12,914 nt of DNA, taken from positions 1 through 12,914 of the forward strand of contig CAKRCJ010000034.1 of assembly GCA_934307185.1 (NCBI GenBank). Direction: 5' to 3'. The stretch comes from an uncultured Roseburia sp. GTDB taxonomy: Bacteria > Bacillota > Clostridia > Lachnospirales > Lachnospiraceae. The position numbers were made by a program, and so were the translations under genes. The notes below the pieces were generated by a model. It was not told where the DNA came from and did no database searches. It was given only the letters and a program-made list of their open reading frames with translations. Of the stretch, positions 6,044 to 11,082 are shown piece by piece (positions within the stretch are counted from its first letter, which is position 1; each line of letters begins with the position of its first letter).

Positions 6044-6048
6044 AGAAG

Positions 6049-6324
6049 TTAATCATTAGGAAGTAAATCTGTTTTTCCATTTGTAAGGAATTTAGCGCAG
6101 CAGGCGAAGCCAGCTATAAAGGCGGCTTCTTGTAAATCTGCAACGCTATCGGTTATGTTATCCCATGCTTCATTAAATAAGTTGTCGCTTAAAATTTCAT
6201 TGAGCTTATCAAGTTCATTGTCAATCCCTTTTACAGCATCGTTAATCATTCTAATTCCCTTTGAGTTGTTCTCGTCGTTAGTGTCCAAGAAATTTCTGTA
6301 AGCGATTTTTAAAAGTTCTTCCAT
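6049..6324 (-). CDS. Hypothetical protein, 91 aa
   Basis: The start at 6324 (MEELLKIAYRNFLDTNDENN) follows GGAGG with 8 nt spacing. A frame beginning five codons earlier would start inside the ribosome site. The protein is acidic, mostly helical, with a small hydrophobic AAFIAGFACCAKFL segment near residues 68-82 that holds two adjacent cysteines. No family recognised. It is the second gene of a leftward pair; the upstream 32-codon gene stops at TAA immediately before this gene's GGAGG. Expression should come from the strong promoter at 6478-6506. Confidence 0.68.
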   Translation of the reverse strand: MEELLKIAYRNFLDTNDENNSKGIRMINDAVKGIDNELDKLNEILSDNLFNEAWDNITDSVADLQEAAFIAGFACCAKFLTNGKTDLLPND

Positions 6325-6338
6325 GTTGTTTTCCTCCA

Positions 6339-6437
6339 TTATTTGTCATTTTCTGGTGTCCATTTTTTGAAACCACATTCTTCTGCGGTTTTGGTTTCTC
6401 CAACTTCTTTTAAAAGTTTGAATGTTTCATCATTCAT
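6339..6437 (-). CDS. Micro-ORF, 32 aa, leader gene of the module 2 operon
   Basis: ATG at 6435-6437 lies downstream of AAAGGAG (about 12 nt spacing) and about 34 nt after the leftward -10. The product begins MNDETFKLLKEVGETKTAEE and then CGFKKWTPENDK. Its TAA overlaps the start of the next gene's ribosome region (TAATGGAGG), so translation of the two is probably coupled. No homologue known to me. Confidence 0.45.
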   Translation of the reverse strand: MNDETFKLLKEVGETKTAEECGFKKWTPENDK

Positions 6438-6477
6438 GTTTTTTGTCTGCTCCTTTCGTGTTCCTCTTGATGGTTAT

Positions 6478-6506
6478 ATAGTACACTATAAAGTGTCGTT
6501 TGTCAA
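6478..6506 (-). promoter_or_regulatory. Strong leftward promoter with embedded operator (module 2)
   Basis: The minus strand has a consensus -35 TTGACA (6501-6506), a 17-bp spacer and -10 TACTAT (6478-6483). The spacer contains ACACT-N4-AGTGT (6484-6497), a symmetric site where a bound HTH protein would block RNA polymerase. Confidence 0.72.
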
Positions 6507-6571
6507 TGCATAATTTACACTTTTAAATTTATTTTGTAAAATAACAAATTGCTATTGACATTTTTAAGTGT
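6484..6571. promoter_or_regulatory. Operator set ACACT-N4-AGTGT of the second XRE module
   Basis: ACACTATAAAGTGT (6484-6497) is symmetric; ACATTTTTAAGTGT (6558-6571) is a near copy. ACACTTTTAAATTT (6517-6530) conserves one half. The outer two overlap the leftward and rightward promoters respectively, giving the usual two-promoter switch layout. Confidence 0.55.
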
Positions 6572-6583
6572 TCAAATTAATAT
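6555..6583 (+). promoter_or_regulatory. Rightward promoter of the second XRE gene
   Basis: Consensus -35 TTGACA (6555-6560), a 17-bp spacer and -10 TAATAT (6578-6583), about 24 bp before the start codon. The -35 is covered by the operator-like ACATTTTTAAGTGT. Confidence 0.68.
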
Positions 6584-6606
6584 AAAATGTGTTAGGAGGT
6601 TTTAGC

Positions 6607-6822
6607 ATGCTGGAAACTAACGAGAAGATAAGATTATTACTTAAAAGAAAAGGGATGACGGTTACAAGTTTAGCCGAATCTTTGGAAACAACTAGACAAA
6701 ATTTAACTAATAAACTGAATAGAAACAATTTTTCAGAAAATGAGTTGAAAAAAATAGCTGAGGCTTTGGGGTGCTCTTTAATATTAGAATTTGAGGACAC
6801 CGCGAGCAAAGAGAGAATTTAA
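6607..6822 (+). CDS. Single-domain XRE/Cro-type HTH regulator, 71 aa (module 2)
   Basis: ATG 6607-6609 has AGGAGG 7 nt upstream, which excludes the in-frame ATG at 6589. The sequence reads as one HTH domain: IRLLLKRKGMTVTSLAESLE, recognition helix TTRQNLTNKLN, then FSENELKKIAEALGCSLILE. It resembles the module 1 regulator in length, order and closing ALGC motif, so the two are probably paralogues. No effector domain is present. It should bind the ACACT-N4-AGTGT sites and control its own gene and the divergent 32/91-codon operon. The transcript would end at the terminator 6899-6939, just before the antirepressor. Confidence 0.84.
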   Translation: MLETNEKIRLLLKRKGMTVTSLAESLETTRQNLTNKLNRNNFSENELKKIAEALGCSLILEFEDTASKERI

Positions 6823-6898
6823 TAAATAGCCCCTTGAACTAGGTTCTTAGAAGCATATCGCATAATTTAGCGGTTGGGCTTGAGTTGTCAGTGAAACG

Positions 6899-6939
6899 GC
6901 ATCCAGTACCATTTTGGTATTGGATGCTTTTTATTTTTC
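6899..6939 (+). terminator. Intrinsic terminator between XRE gene and antirepressor
   Basis: GCATCCAGTACC (6899-6910) and GGTATTGGATGC (6916-6927) pair over 12 bp with one G-T, loop ATTTT, followed by TTTTTATTTTTC. It ends about 10 nt before the antirepressor ribosome site. No clear promoter lies between it and that gene, so it could act as an attenuator. Confidence 0.78.
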
Positions 6940-6960
6940 AAGATGTAGGAGGAAAAAGCT

Positions 6961-7701
6961 ATGTACAGCACTGAAATTCTTGCACCAGATAAAAGCACTT
7001 TACAAGTGATTGATGAACGAAAGATTTTTAATAAAGATTTTAGAATTTGGGGTACAGTAGAAAATCCTTTGTTTTTGGCAAAGGATGTTGCGGAATGGTT
7101 AGACCTTTCTAATGTATCGGATATGATAAGCCGGGTTGATGTTGAAGAGGTGGCTAAGTTAAACTTAGGCGGCTTACAAGGGGAATGTAATTTCCTTACA
7201 GAAGACGGACTTTATGAAGTTCTAATGCAGAGCAGAAAACCAATAGCAAAGCAATTTAAGAAAAAGGTTAAAGAGATTTTAAAAGATATCCGCAAGCATG
7301 GCATATACGCAACAGATAACGTTATTGACAATATTTTAAATAACCCTGACTTCGGAATTGAGTTATTAACAAGGTTGAAAGAGGAAAGAGCAGCAAGGGT
7401 AAAGGCAGAACAAAGAAATGCAATTTTGATGCATGTTAATAAGACTTATACTATGACCGAAATTGCGAAAGAGTTAGGCTTAAGAAGTGCAATAGAATTA
7501 AATAAAATGCTTTCAGAAATGCATATCCAGTATAAAGTCAATAATACATGGGTAATGTATTCGGATTATAGCAATCTTGGTTATGAGGAGATAAAGCAGG
7601 AAGTGCTTGATAATGGCACGGTTGTGTATCACAGAAAGATTACACAAGCAGGGCGCGAATTTATTATAAATCTGGTACAGGAAAATAGAAAAGTAGGGTA
7701 G
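6961..7701 (+). CDS. Phage antirepressor, BRO-N plus KilAC
   Basis: The 246-residue protein has a BRO/Ant N-terminal domain (about 20-115). FRIWGTVENPLFLAKDVAEW and the FLTEDGLYEVLMQSRKP segment, with AKQFKKKVKEIL, are its hallmarks. The C-terminal KilAC-type domain (about 145-240) contains YTMTEIAKELGLRSAIELNK and the closing TQAGREFIINL. Such proteins antagonise phage repressors or bind DNA during induction. GGAGG with 8 nt spacing fixes the start. It follows the second XRE gene on the same strand but behind a strong terminator, so expression probably needs read-through or a promoter I could not find. Its target may be one or more of the three small XRE proteins. Confidence 0.88.
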   Translation: MYSTEILAPDKSTLQVIDERKIFNKDFRIWGTVENPLFLAKDVAEWLDLSNVSDMISRVDVEEVAKLNLGGLQGECNFLTEDGLYEVLMQSRKPIAKQFKKKVKEILKDIRKHGIYATDNVIDNILNNPDFGIELLTRLKEERAARVKAEQRNAILMHVNKTYTMTEIAKELGLRSAIELNKMLSEMHIQYKVNNTWVMYSDYSNLGYEEIKQEVLDNGTVVYHRKITQAGREFIINLVQENRKVG

Positions 7702-7706
7702 TAAAT

Positions 7707-7734
7707 AAGGGGTAGCTGTTTTTGGCTGCCCCTT
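7707..7734. terminator. Shared hairpin between convergent genes
   Basis: AAGGGGTAGC (7707-7716) and GCTGCCCCTT (7725-7734) pair over 10 bp with loop TGTTTTTG, between the antirepressor and a leftward gene. On the minus strand ATTTACT follows and on the plus strand AAAAATT, so the U tract is poor either way. A bidirectional terminator is the likely use. Confidence 0.5.
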
Positions 7735-7739
7735 AAAAA

Positions 7740-8021
7740 TTAATTGTTAAAATTTGCTGTGATTATGTCTTTATAAGTCCGGTCAGATAAAAAATTCTGT
7801 GCGCTATTTCTATTCTCTGAATTATGTTTTGAAATGTAGAAGTAGTTTAAACCGATTTCAACAATTAACCACTTGTCAATTTCCATGCATGCATCAATTA
7901 CCGTTTTCATGTTCCCAAAGCTGTTCGTCTGGGAGTTTATTAACAAGATGTCATTATCCTTATGAGCTTCGATAAAGTCCTTTTTTGCCTTGATTTTCTC
8001 CATTTTCTCAACTATTAACAT
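7740..8021 (-). CDS. Hypothetical protein, 93 aa
   Basis: ATG 8019-8021 follows GGAGG at 10 nt. The product begins MLIVEKMEKIKAKKDFIEAH and is mixed, with DNDILLINSQTNSFGNMKTV resembling a beta-strand/loop/helix unit and WLIVEIGLNYFYISK a beta-rich segment. I recognise no family. It is the distal gene of a two-gene leftward operon: the 60-codon gene ends 3 nt upstream, and this gene's ribosome site lies inside its last codons. It should be under the promoter at 8265-8293 and therefore under the third XRE regulator. Confidence 0.66.
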   Translation of the reverse strand: MLIVEKMEKIKAKKDFIEAHKDNDILLINSQTNSFGNMKTVIDACMEIDKWLIVEIGLNYFYISKHNSENRNSAQNFLSDRTYKDIITANFNN

Positions 8022-8024
8022 ATT

Positions 8025-8207
8025 TTAAAAACCTCCATTAATTTCTTTTTCCGTGCTAATATGCTGGACCACAAGACCACTTTTATTCAATGCTTCTTTG
8101 AAAGCTTTTTTAGTTGAGTATTTTCCACTTTCAATTAGAAAGTTATTATTGTTTTCGTGCGGGTAGTGGACGGCTGCGGTTAATTTCTGTGGCTGTAAAT
8201 TTTTCAT
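8025..8207 (-). CDS. Small hypothetical protein, 60 aa
   Basis: ATG 8205-8207 has AAGGAG 6-7 nt upstream. The product starts MKNLQPQKLTAAVHYPHENN and includes KYSTKKAFKEALNKSGLVVQ, which suggests a strand, a helix and a strand. Mildly basic; no family recognised. It is the first gene of the leftward module 3 operon, directly behind the promoter that carries a copy of the third operator repeat, and its end provides the ribosome site of the 93-codon gene. Confidence 0.62.
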   Translation of the reverse strand: MKNLQPQKLTAAVHYPHENNNNFLIESGKYSTKKAFKEALNKSGLVVQHISTEKEINGGF

Positions 8208-8264
8208 TGTGTTCTCCTTTCGAACGGTTGTTTATTACTTTGTTTTTGTTTTCCTGTTGATATT

Positions 8265-8293
8265 ATAATACACGATAATAGATGATAAGACAA
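8265..8293 (-). promoter_or_regulatory. Leftward promoter of the third module
   Basis: On the minus strand TTGTCT, a 17-bp spacer and TATTAT form a promoter aimed at the 60-codon gene (start 8207). The first operator repeat (8269-8285) lies across its spacer and -10. TATAAT overlaps a few bases further on as an alternative -10. Confidence 0.5.
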
Positions 8294-8365
8294 TTGACAA
8301 AATACACAATAATAGACGACGTAAAACAATGTTTTATTGTGCAGTATGATACATGGTAATAGACG

Positions 8366-8394
8366 TTGACATGAGGCATAAAATCTATTATCAT
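8366..8394 (+). promoter_or_regulatory. Rightward promoter of the third XRE gene
   Basis: Consensus -35 TTGACA (8366-8371), 17-bp spacer and -10 TATCAT (8389-8394). One operator repeat ends at the -35 and the inverted repeat covers the -10, which points to autoregulation. Confidence 0.66.
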
Positions 8395-8421
8395 ATATAA
8401 AAAAAGAAAGAGGTGTGATAT

Positions 8422-8643
8422 ATGGCGAATTACGGAGCAAATGGATACATTGATTTTTCCAAGCTTTGGAATATTTTAGATAAGAAAGAATATAATAAAC
8501 AGTGGTTAAAAAATAATGGTATCCATTCTAATACAGTGGCAAAGCTAACGAAGAATGAAAATGTAACTTGTGAGGTTATATGTAATTTGTGCAAATTATT
8601 AAATTGTCAGCCTGGTGATATAATGGAATATAAAAATAATTAA
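8422..8643 (+). CDS. Single-domain Cro/CI-type HTH regulator, 73 aa (module 3)
   Basis: ATG 8422-8424 has AGAGGTG with about 8 nt spacing. The protein is one HTH domain of the YozG/HTH_26-like class. FSKLWNILDKKEYNKQWLKN is helix 1 to 2, GIHSNTVAKLTKNENVTCEV the HTH core, and ICNLCKLLNCQPGDIMEY the signature end of this family. It is of a different subfamily from the other two XRE proteins in the window. The repeats around its gene are its natural candidate targets, linking the leftward 60/93-codon operon, itself and the HicA/HicB pair. It has no sensing domain. Confidence 0.85.
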   Translation: MANYGANGYIDFSKLWNILDKKEYNKQWLKNNGIHSNTVAKLTKNENVTCEVICNLCKLLNCQPGDIMEYKNN

Positions 8644-8663
8644 ATGTACATGATAATAGATTA

Positions 8664-8692
8664 TTGACGAATACATGATAATAGATTAAAAT
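8664..8692 (+). promoter_or_regulatory. Promoter of the hicA-hicB-like pair
   Basis: -35 TTGACG (8664-8669), 17-bp spacer and -10 TAAAAT (8687-8692). One operator repeat abuts the -35 and a second fills the spacer, so a protein bound there would exclude RNA polymerase. Confidence 0.6.
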
Positions 8693-8725
8693 AAAGGTAT
8701 CAAAAGAAAGGAGATACCAAAGAGA

Positions 8726-8974
8726 ATGGCAACATTAGAAAAGTTATTTTACTCAATAATAAGTGGTACACAAGACAGAAATATAAAATTTTCTGAATTG
8801 CAAAAAATTCTTGATGTGCTTGGTTTTCAGTGTAGAATTAAAGGCGACCATTTCATATACTGGCGGGATGGAATAGATGAAATTATAAATATTCAGCCAG
8901 AAGGAAATAAAGCAAAACCGTATCAAGTGAAACAGGTAAGGAGCATAATATTAAAATATGGATTGGAGGTATAA
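8726..8974 (+). CDS. hicA: HicA-family mRNA interferase toxin
   Basis: The 82-residue product fits the HicA fold (double-stranded RNA-binding-like). FSELQKILDVLGFQCRIKGD is the usual N-terminal half and KGDHF supplies the catalytic histidine (His42; most HicA have GSHH or GSHR here). INIQPEGNKAKPYQVKQVRS followed by ILKYGLEV matches the closing helix. HicA cleaves mRNA and tmRNA when free of HicB. An N-terminal extension of about 20 residues precedes the core. GGAG lies 12 nt before the ATG. The gene is 5 nt from hicB in the usual toxin-first order. Confidence 0.82.
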   Translation: MATLEKLFYSIISGTQDRNIKFSELQKILDVLGFQCRIKGDHFIYWRDGIDEIINIQPEGNKAKPYQVKQVRSIILKYGLEV

Positions 8975-8979
8975 AGTAT

Positions 8980-9189
8980 ATGCATAAGTATGAGAGGATT
9001 ATATACTGGTCAGAGCAGGACCAAAAATTTATTGTTGAAGTTCCAGAGCTTGCCGGATGCATGGCGGACGGGAGCACAGCGGTAGAGGCATTGGAGAATG
9101 TGGAAACTGTTATATCCGAATGGATAGAGACAGCAAAGGAAATTGGGCGAGAAATTCCAGTTCCAAAAGGAAAATTGATGTATGCGTAA
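8980..9189 (+). CDS. hicB: HicB-like antitoxin, short form without DNA-binding domain
   Basis: The start at 8980 follows GGAGG at 10 nt. The 69-residue product has the partial RNase H-like HicB fold. IIYWSEQDQKFIVEVPELAG with CMADGSTAVEALENVETVIS is the typical VPELPGC-type motif and helix, then EWIETAKEIGREIPVPKG. Long HicB proteins carry a C-terminal HTH or ribbon-helix-helix used for autoregulation; here the chain ends right after the fold. It should bind and block HicA, but regulation must be done by another protein. The third XRE regulator, with repeats in the hic promoter, is the obvious candidate. Terminator follows. Confidence 0.84.
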   Translation: MHKYERIIYWSEQDQKFIVEVPELAGCMADGSTAVEALENVETVISEWIETAKEIGREIPVPKGKLMYA

Positions 9190-9196
9190 TAAACTT

Positions 9197-9229
9197 AGAC
9201 GGCTTGAAATATAGCCGTCTTTCTTTTTG
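9197..9229 (+). terminator. Intrinsic terminator of hicAB
   Basis: AGACGGC (9197-9203) and GCCGTCT (9214-9220) pair perfectly around a 10-nt loop, followed by TTCTTTTTG. Confidence 0.82.
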
Positions 9230-9318
9230 TGAAAAACGTAGAAAAATTTTGTTAGATTTTCACAAAGATTATTGCAAACAAGAATAGAAAAGATAGAATT
9301 GTATCACTTTAAGTTATG

Positions 9319-9359
9319 ATGTAACGTTACATGAAACGTTACAGTAACGCAATGTAACG
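9319..9359. promoter_or_regulatory. Cluster of GTAACG palindromes, probable operator
   Basis: ATGTAACGTTACAT (9319-9332) is a perfect 14-bp palindrome. AACGTTAC (9335-9342), GTAACG (9344-9349) and ATGTAACG (9352-9359) follow within 27 bp. This differs from the three XRE operator types. The surrounding 9230-9470 holds no gene I can support and is very AT-rich. Confidence 0.55.
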
Positions 9360-9469
9360 CTCTAGAATCATCTTATTCTCTTTCTTTATCTAAATTTTGT
9401 AGAATGTATATAATAATTTAATATATATAAAAGTTTTAGATGGGAGATAGAATAATATTAATTTCAGTA

Positions 9470-9498
9470 TTGACAACAGGAGAAAAATATAATATCTT
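9470..9498 (+). promoter_or_regulatory. Possible promoter of the GC-rich leader
   Basis: TTGACA (9470-9475) is a consensus -35. The -10 is uncertain: TATCTT at 17 bp spacing (9493-9498) or TATAAT too close at 12 bp. Confidence 0.35.
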
Positions 9499-9624
9499 AA
9501 TCCCAGAGAGATATTAAAAGGCATCCGGGCAACGGGCGAGTAAATCCGTCGAGGTCCCGGAAAACACGGAAGTCATGCAGCCGGCGCAAATCTGATAAAC
9601 CAGACGCGCCGAGCTGCTTTTTTT
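9491..9624 (+). ncRNA. Structured GC-rich leader or small RNA ending in a terminator
   Basis: Three helices can be drawn in order. The first is AATATCT (9491-9497) with AGATATT (9509-9515). The second is TCCGGG (9524-9529) with CCCGGA (9556-9561), enclosing ACGG / CCGT. The third is GCAGCCGGCGC (9577-9587) with GCGCCG-A-GCTGC (9606-9617), followed by seven T, a strong intrinsic terminator. The segment is GC-rich inside an AT-rich region. It sits 30 nt upstream of the gene at 9655, so it may be a cis-acting attenuator or an independent small RNA. I match it to no known riboswitch. An alternative is a gene remnant: one frame reads ASGQRASKSVEVPENTEVMQ to a stop, without a start. Confidence 0.45.
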
Positions 9625-9654
9625 ATTATAACTATCCAGAAAGGAGAGATAGAC

Positions 9655-10278
9655 ATGTCAAATATTAATATACAGGAATTAAATAACAATACTGATGATG
9701 TTTTTAAGAATGATATTGACATGTATATAAAACTCTGGATGGAAGATAGACATGTAGAGGATATGTGTAAAGTATCACAGAATAGATGGTACAACTGTTG
9801 TAAATATGTCTATGAGAATGTATTTAAGGTTAATCCAAAATACTTGAAGGATGATAATAATATTAATAACGCTTATGATACAGACAAGGTTAATAATATA
9901 TTAGATTTATATATAGACCTCTGCAATGATTATGAGAAGATAGTTAATATAATAGGCTTCACATTCTTTACAGGGATACATAGAGATACACTAAATGGTT
10001 GGCTACATGATAGACAACTCGGTTCATCAGGCGCCGACGTTTGCAAAAAAATCGACGAAATGCGCGAGGAAAGTTTAGTAGGTTTGCAGGTATCCGGCAA
10101 AGGAAACCCGATGAACTACATGCCATCGCTTAATAAGTACTGTGGCTTTAATATGCCGGGAGTAAGGGAGCAGAGCAGTAATAAAACCCAGTCAATAGAG
10201 CAGATACAGCAGCGATATAAGCCGGCGGAATTGTCTGACAATGACACACAATTAAAGCCGCCAGATGCAGATTTTTAA
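9655..10278 (+). CDS. Putative phage DNA-binding protein, small-terminase-like, mosaic
   Basis: AGGAG with 8 nt spacing precedes ATG 9655. Residues 1-120 are Asn/Asp-rich and helical (WMEDRHVEDMCKVSQNRWYN; GIHRDTLNGWLHDRQLG resembles the recognition part of an HTH). Residues 122-175 (SGADVCKKIDEMREESLVGL, then SGKGNPMNYMPSLNKYCGFN and MPGVRE) have the look of a conserved C-terminal block I associate with small-terminase-like proteins of clostridial elements, followed by a polar tail. Codon composition changes sharply from AT-rich to GC-richer at about 10020-10035, exactly where the two parts join. No large terminase follows, so packaging is unproven. A replication or transcription factor is an equal possibility. 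It is preceded by a terminator-capped leader and followed by a repeat-rich gap. Confidence 0.6.
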   Translation: MSNINIQELNNNTDDVFKNDIDMYIKLWMEDRHVEDMCKVSQNRWYNCCKYVYENVFKVNPKYLKDDNNINNAYDTDKVNNILDLYIDLCNDYEKIVNIIGFTFFTGIHRDTLNGWLHDRQLGSSGADVCKKIDEMREESLVGLQVSGKGNPMNYMPSLNKYCGFNMPGVREQSSNKTQSIEQIQQRYKPAELSDNDTQLKPPDADF

Positions 10279-10580
10279 TTCATAATTGTGTATAGTTATT
10301 ACACAATTTGAAAGCCTGGTAAAATCAATGCTTATAGAGATTTATAAAAACGTTAACTATTCGCAATATTGTTGTTTAACGAATAGTTGAAATGTATATC
10401 GAAGAATTGTATTAATTGTTTTTAAATATTACACAATTCAACATGCATTTATGATTGAACTTGAATGGTCCGGAATAGACCTGGGGTGGGGGTCTGGTGG
10501 GAACTACCCCGGGGTGGCAACTGAGTAGGTCAAGCTAATTTCAAACAAAAAGACCTTCTCCATCATCGAGGTATTGAATT
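10279..10580. other. Repeat-rich noncoding region, possible origin or control region
   Basis: AATTGTGTA-TAGTTAT-TACACAATT (10284-10308) is a perfect inverted repeat, and its right half TATTACACAATT recurs at 10427-10438. AACTATTCG (10355-10363) and CGAATAGTT (10380-10388) form another, around CAATATTG. At 10480-10514 a G-rich block (GGGG-T-GGGGG-TCTGGT-GGG with GGGG further on) can fold as a hairpin (CCTGGGGT with ACCCCGGG) or perhaps a G-quadruplex. There is no reading frame of note. Confidence 0.45.
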
Positions 10581-10781
10581 ATGAGATACAGAAAACTTAT
10601 TAGATTTTCAATCGTGGCAATTATCCTTTTATCACATGGCATAAATCCTTTTAGAAAATTAGCTGATACGATTCCCAAAATAAGACAGCGATTAAGCAAT
10701 CGGGAGAAAGAATATATCGCCAATACCTGTTTGAGTGATAGCGTGGCAGATGTTATGAGGGATATAATTTATGAAAATTAA
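10581..10781 (+). CDS. Small hypothetical protein, 66 aa
   Basis: ATG 10581 follows GAGG at 9 nt. MRYRKLIRFSIVAIILLSHG gives a short hydrophobic patch after a basic start, too short for a confident membrane segment. The rest is helical and ends DVMRDIIYEN. The last 11 bases overlap the next gene (ATG 10771), which supports translation of both. No family recognised. It is the first gene of the right-hand rightward group. Confidence 0.5.
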   Translation: MRYRKLIRFSIVAIILLSHGINPFRKLADTIPKIRQRLSNREKEYIANTCLSDSVADVMRDIIYEN

Positions 10782-10968
10782 GCATGGGAGCCAAATATAC
10801 GAAACAAACTCGGTACGAATAGAGCCTTATCTTACTTGGTGGGTATTAGTTTTGTATATGGGTGATTGCAAAAAAATCTCATTACCGCATACGACATATA
10901 AGACAGAGGAATATGTTCAAAATATGTATTTAAAACCTCTTTTGGAAAAAGGTTTTATAGAAATATAA
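10771..10968 (+). CDS. Small hypothetical protein, 65 aa
   Basis: It begins inside the end of the 66-codon gene with GAGGG 9 nt upstream, so coupled translation is likely. The product (MKIKHGSQIYETNSVRIEPY, then LTWWVLVLYMGDCKKISLPH) looks like a small beta-rich domain with a central hydrophobic WWVLVLYMG stretch, and ends KPLLEKGFIEI. No family recognised. About 115 nt of AT-rich sequence with repeats of ATTTCAAA follows before the MazG-like gene. Confidence 0.52.
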   Translation: MKIKHGSQIYETNSVRIEPYLTWWVLVLYMGDCKKISLPHTTYKTEEYVQNMYLKPLLEKGFIEI

Positions 10969-11082
10969 AATAACTAATTAAATTTCAAATTCACATCAGA
11001 TAAAATTTCAAAAGTTACATTCGATAACGATTTCAAAAATTTTTCAAAAACAAAAAAGAGCGTTTCAGAAGGGAGAACAGCA

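Larger units (their letters stand above)
8269..8688. repeat. Six-copy TACAYGATAATAGA operator-like repeat
   Basis: Copies on the + strand: TACACGATAATAGATGA (8269-8285), TACACAATAATAGACGA (8303-8319), TACATGGTAATAGACGT (8350-8366), TACATGATAATAGATTA (8647-8663) and again at 8672-8688. An inverted copy is at 8381-8397 (TATATGATAATAGATTT on the minus strand). Four lie in the divergent region before the third XRE gene and two between that gene and hicA. They overlap three separate promoters. Spacing is irregular (25 to 47 bp), which suits operators rather than a CRISPR or plasmid iteron array. Confidence 0.72.

Noticed and set aside
8269..8688. Repeat array as a CRISPR
   Set aside because: Only 17-bp imperfect repeats, irregular spacing, one inverted copy, and a gene in the middle; each copy overlaps a promoter.
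10541..10723. 60-codon leftward frame
   Set aside because: Needs a TTG start without a ribosome site and is antisense to the 66-codon gene that is coupled to its neighbour.
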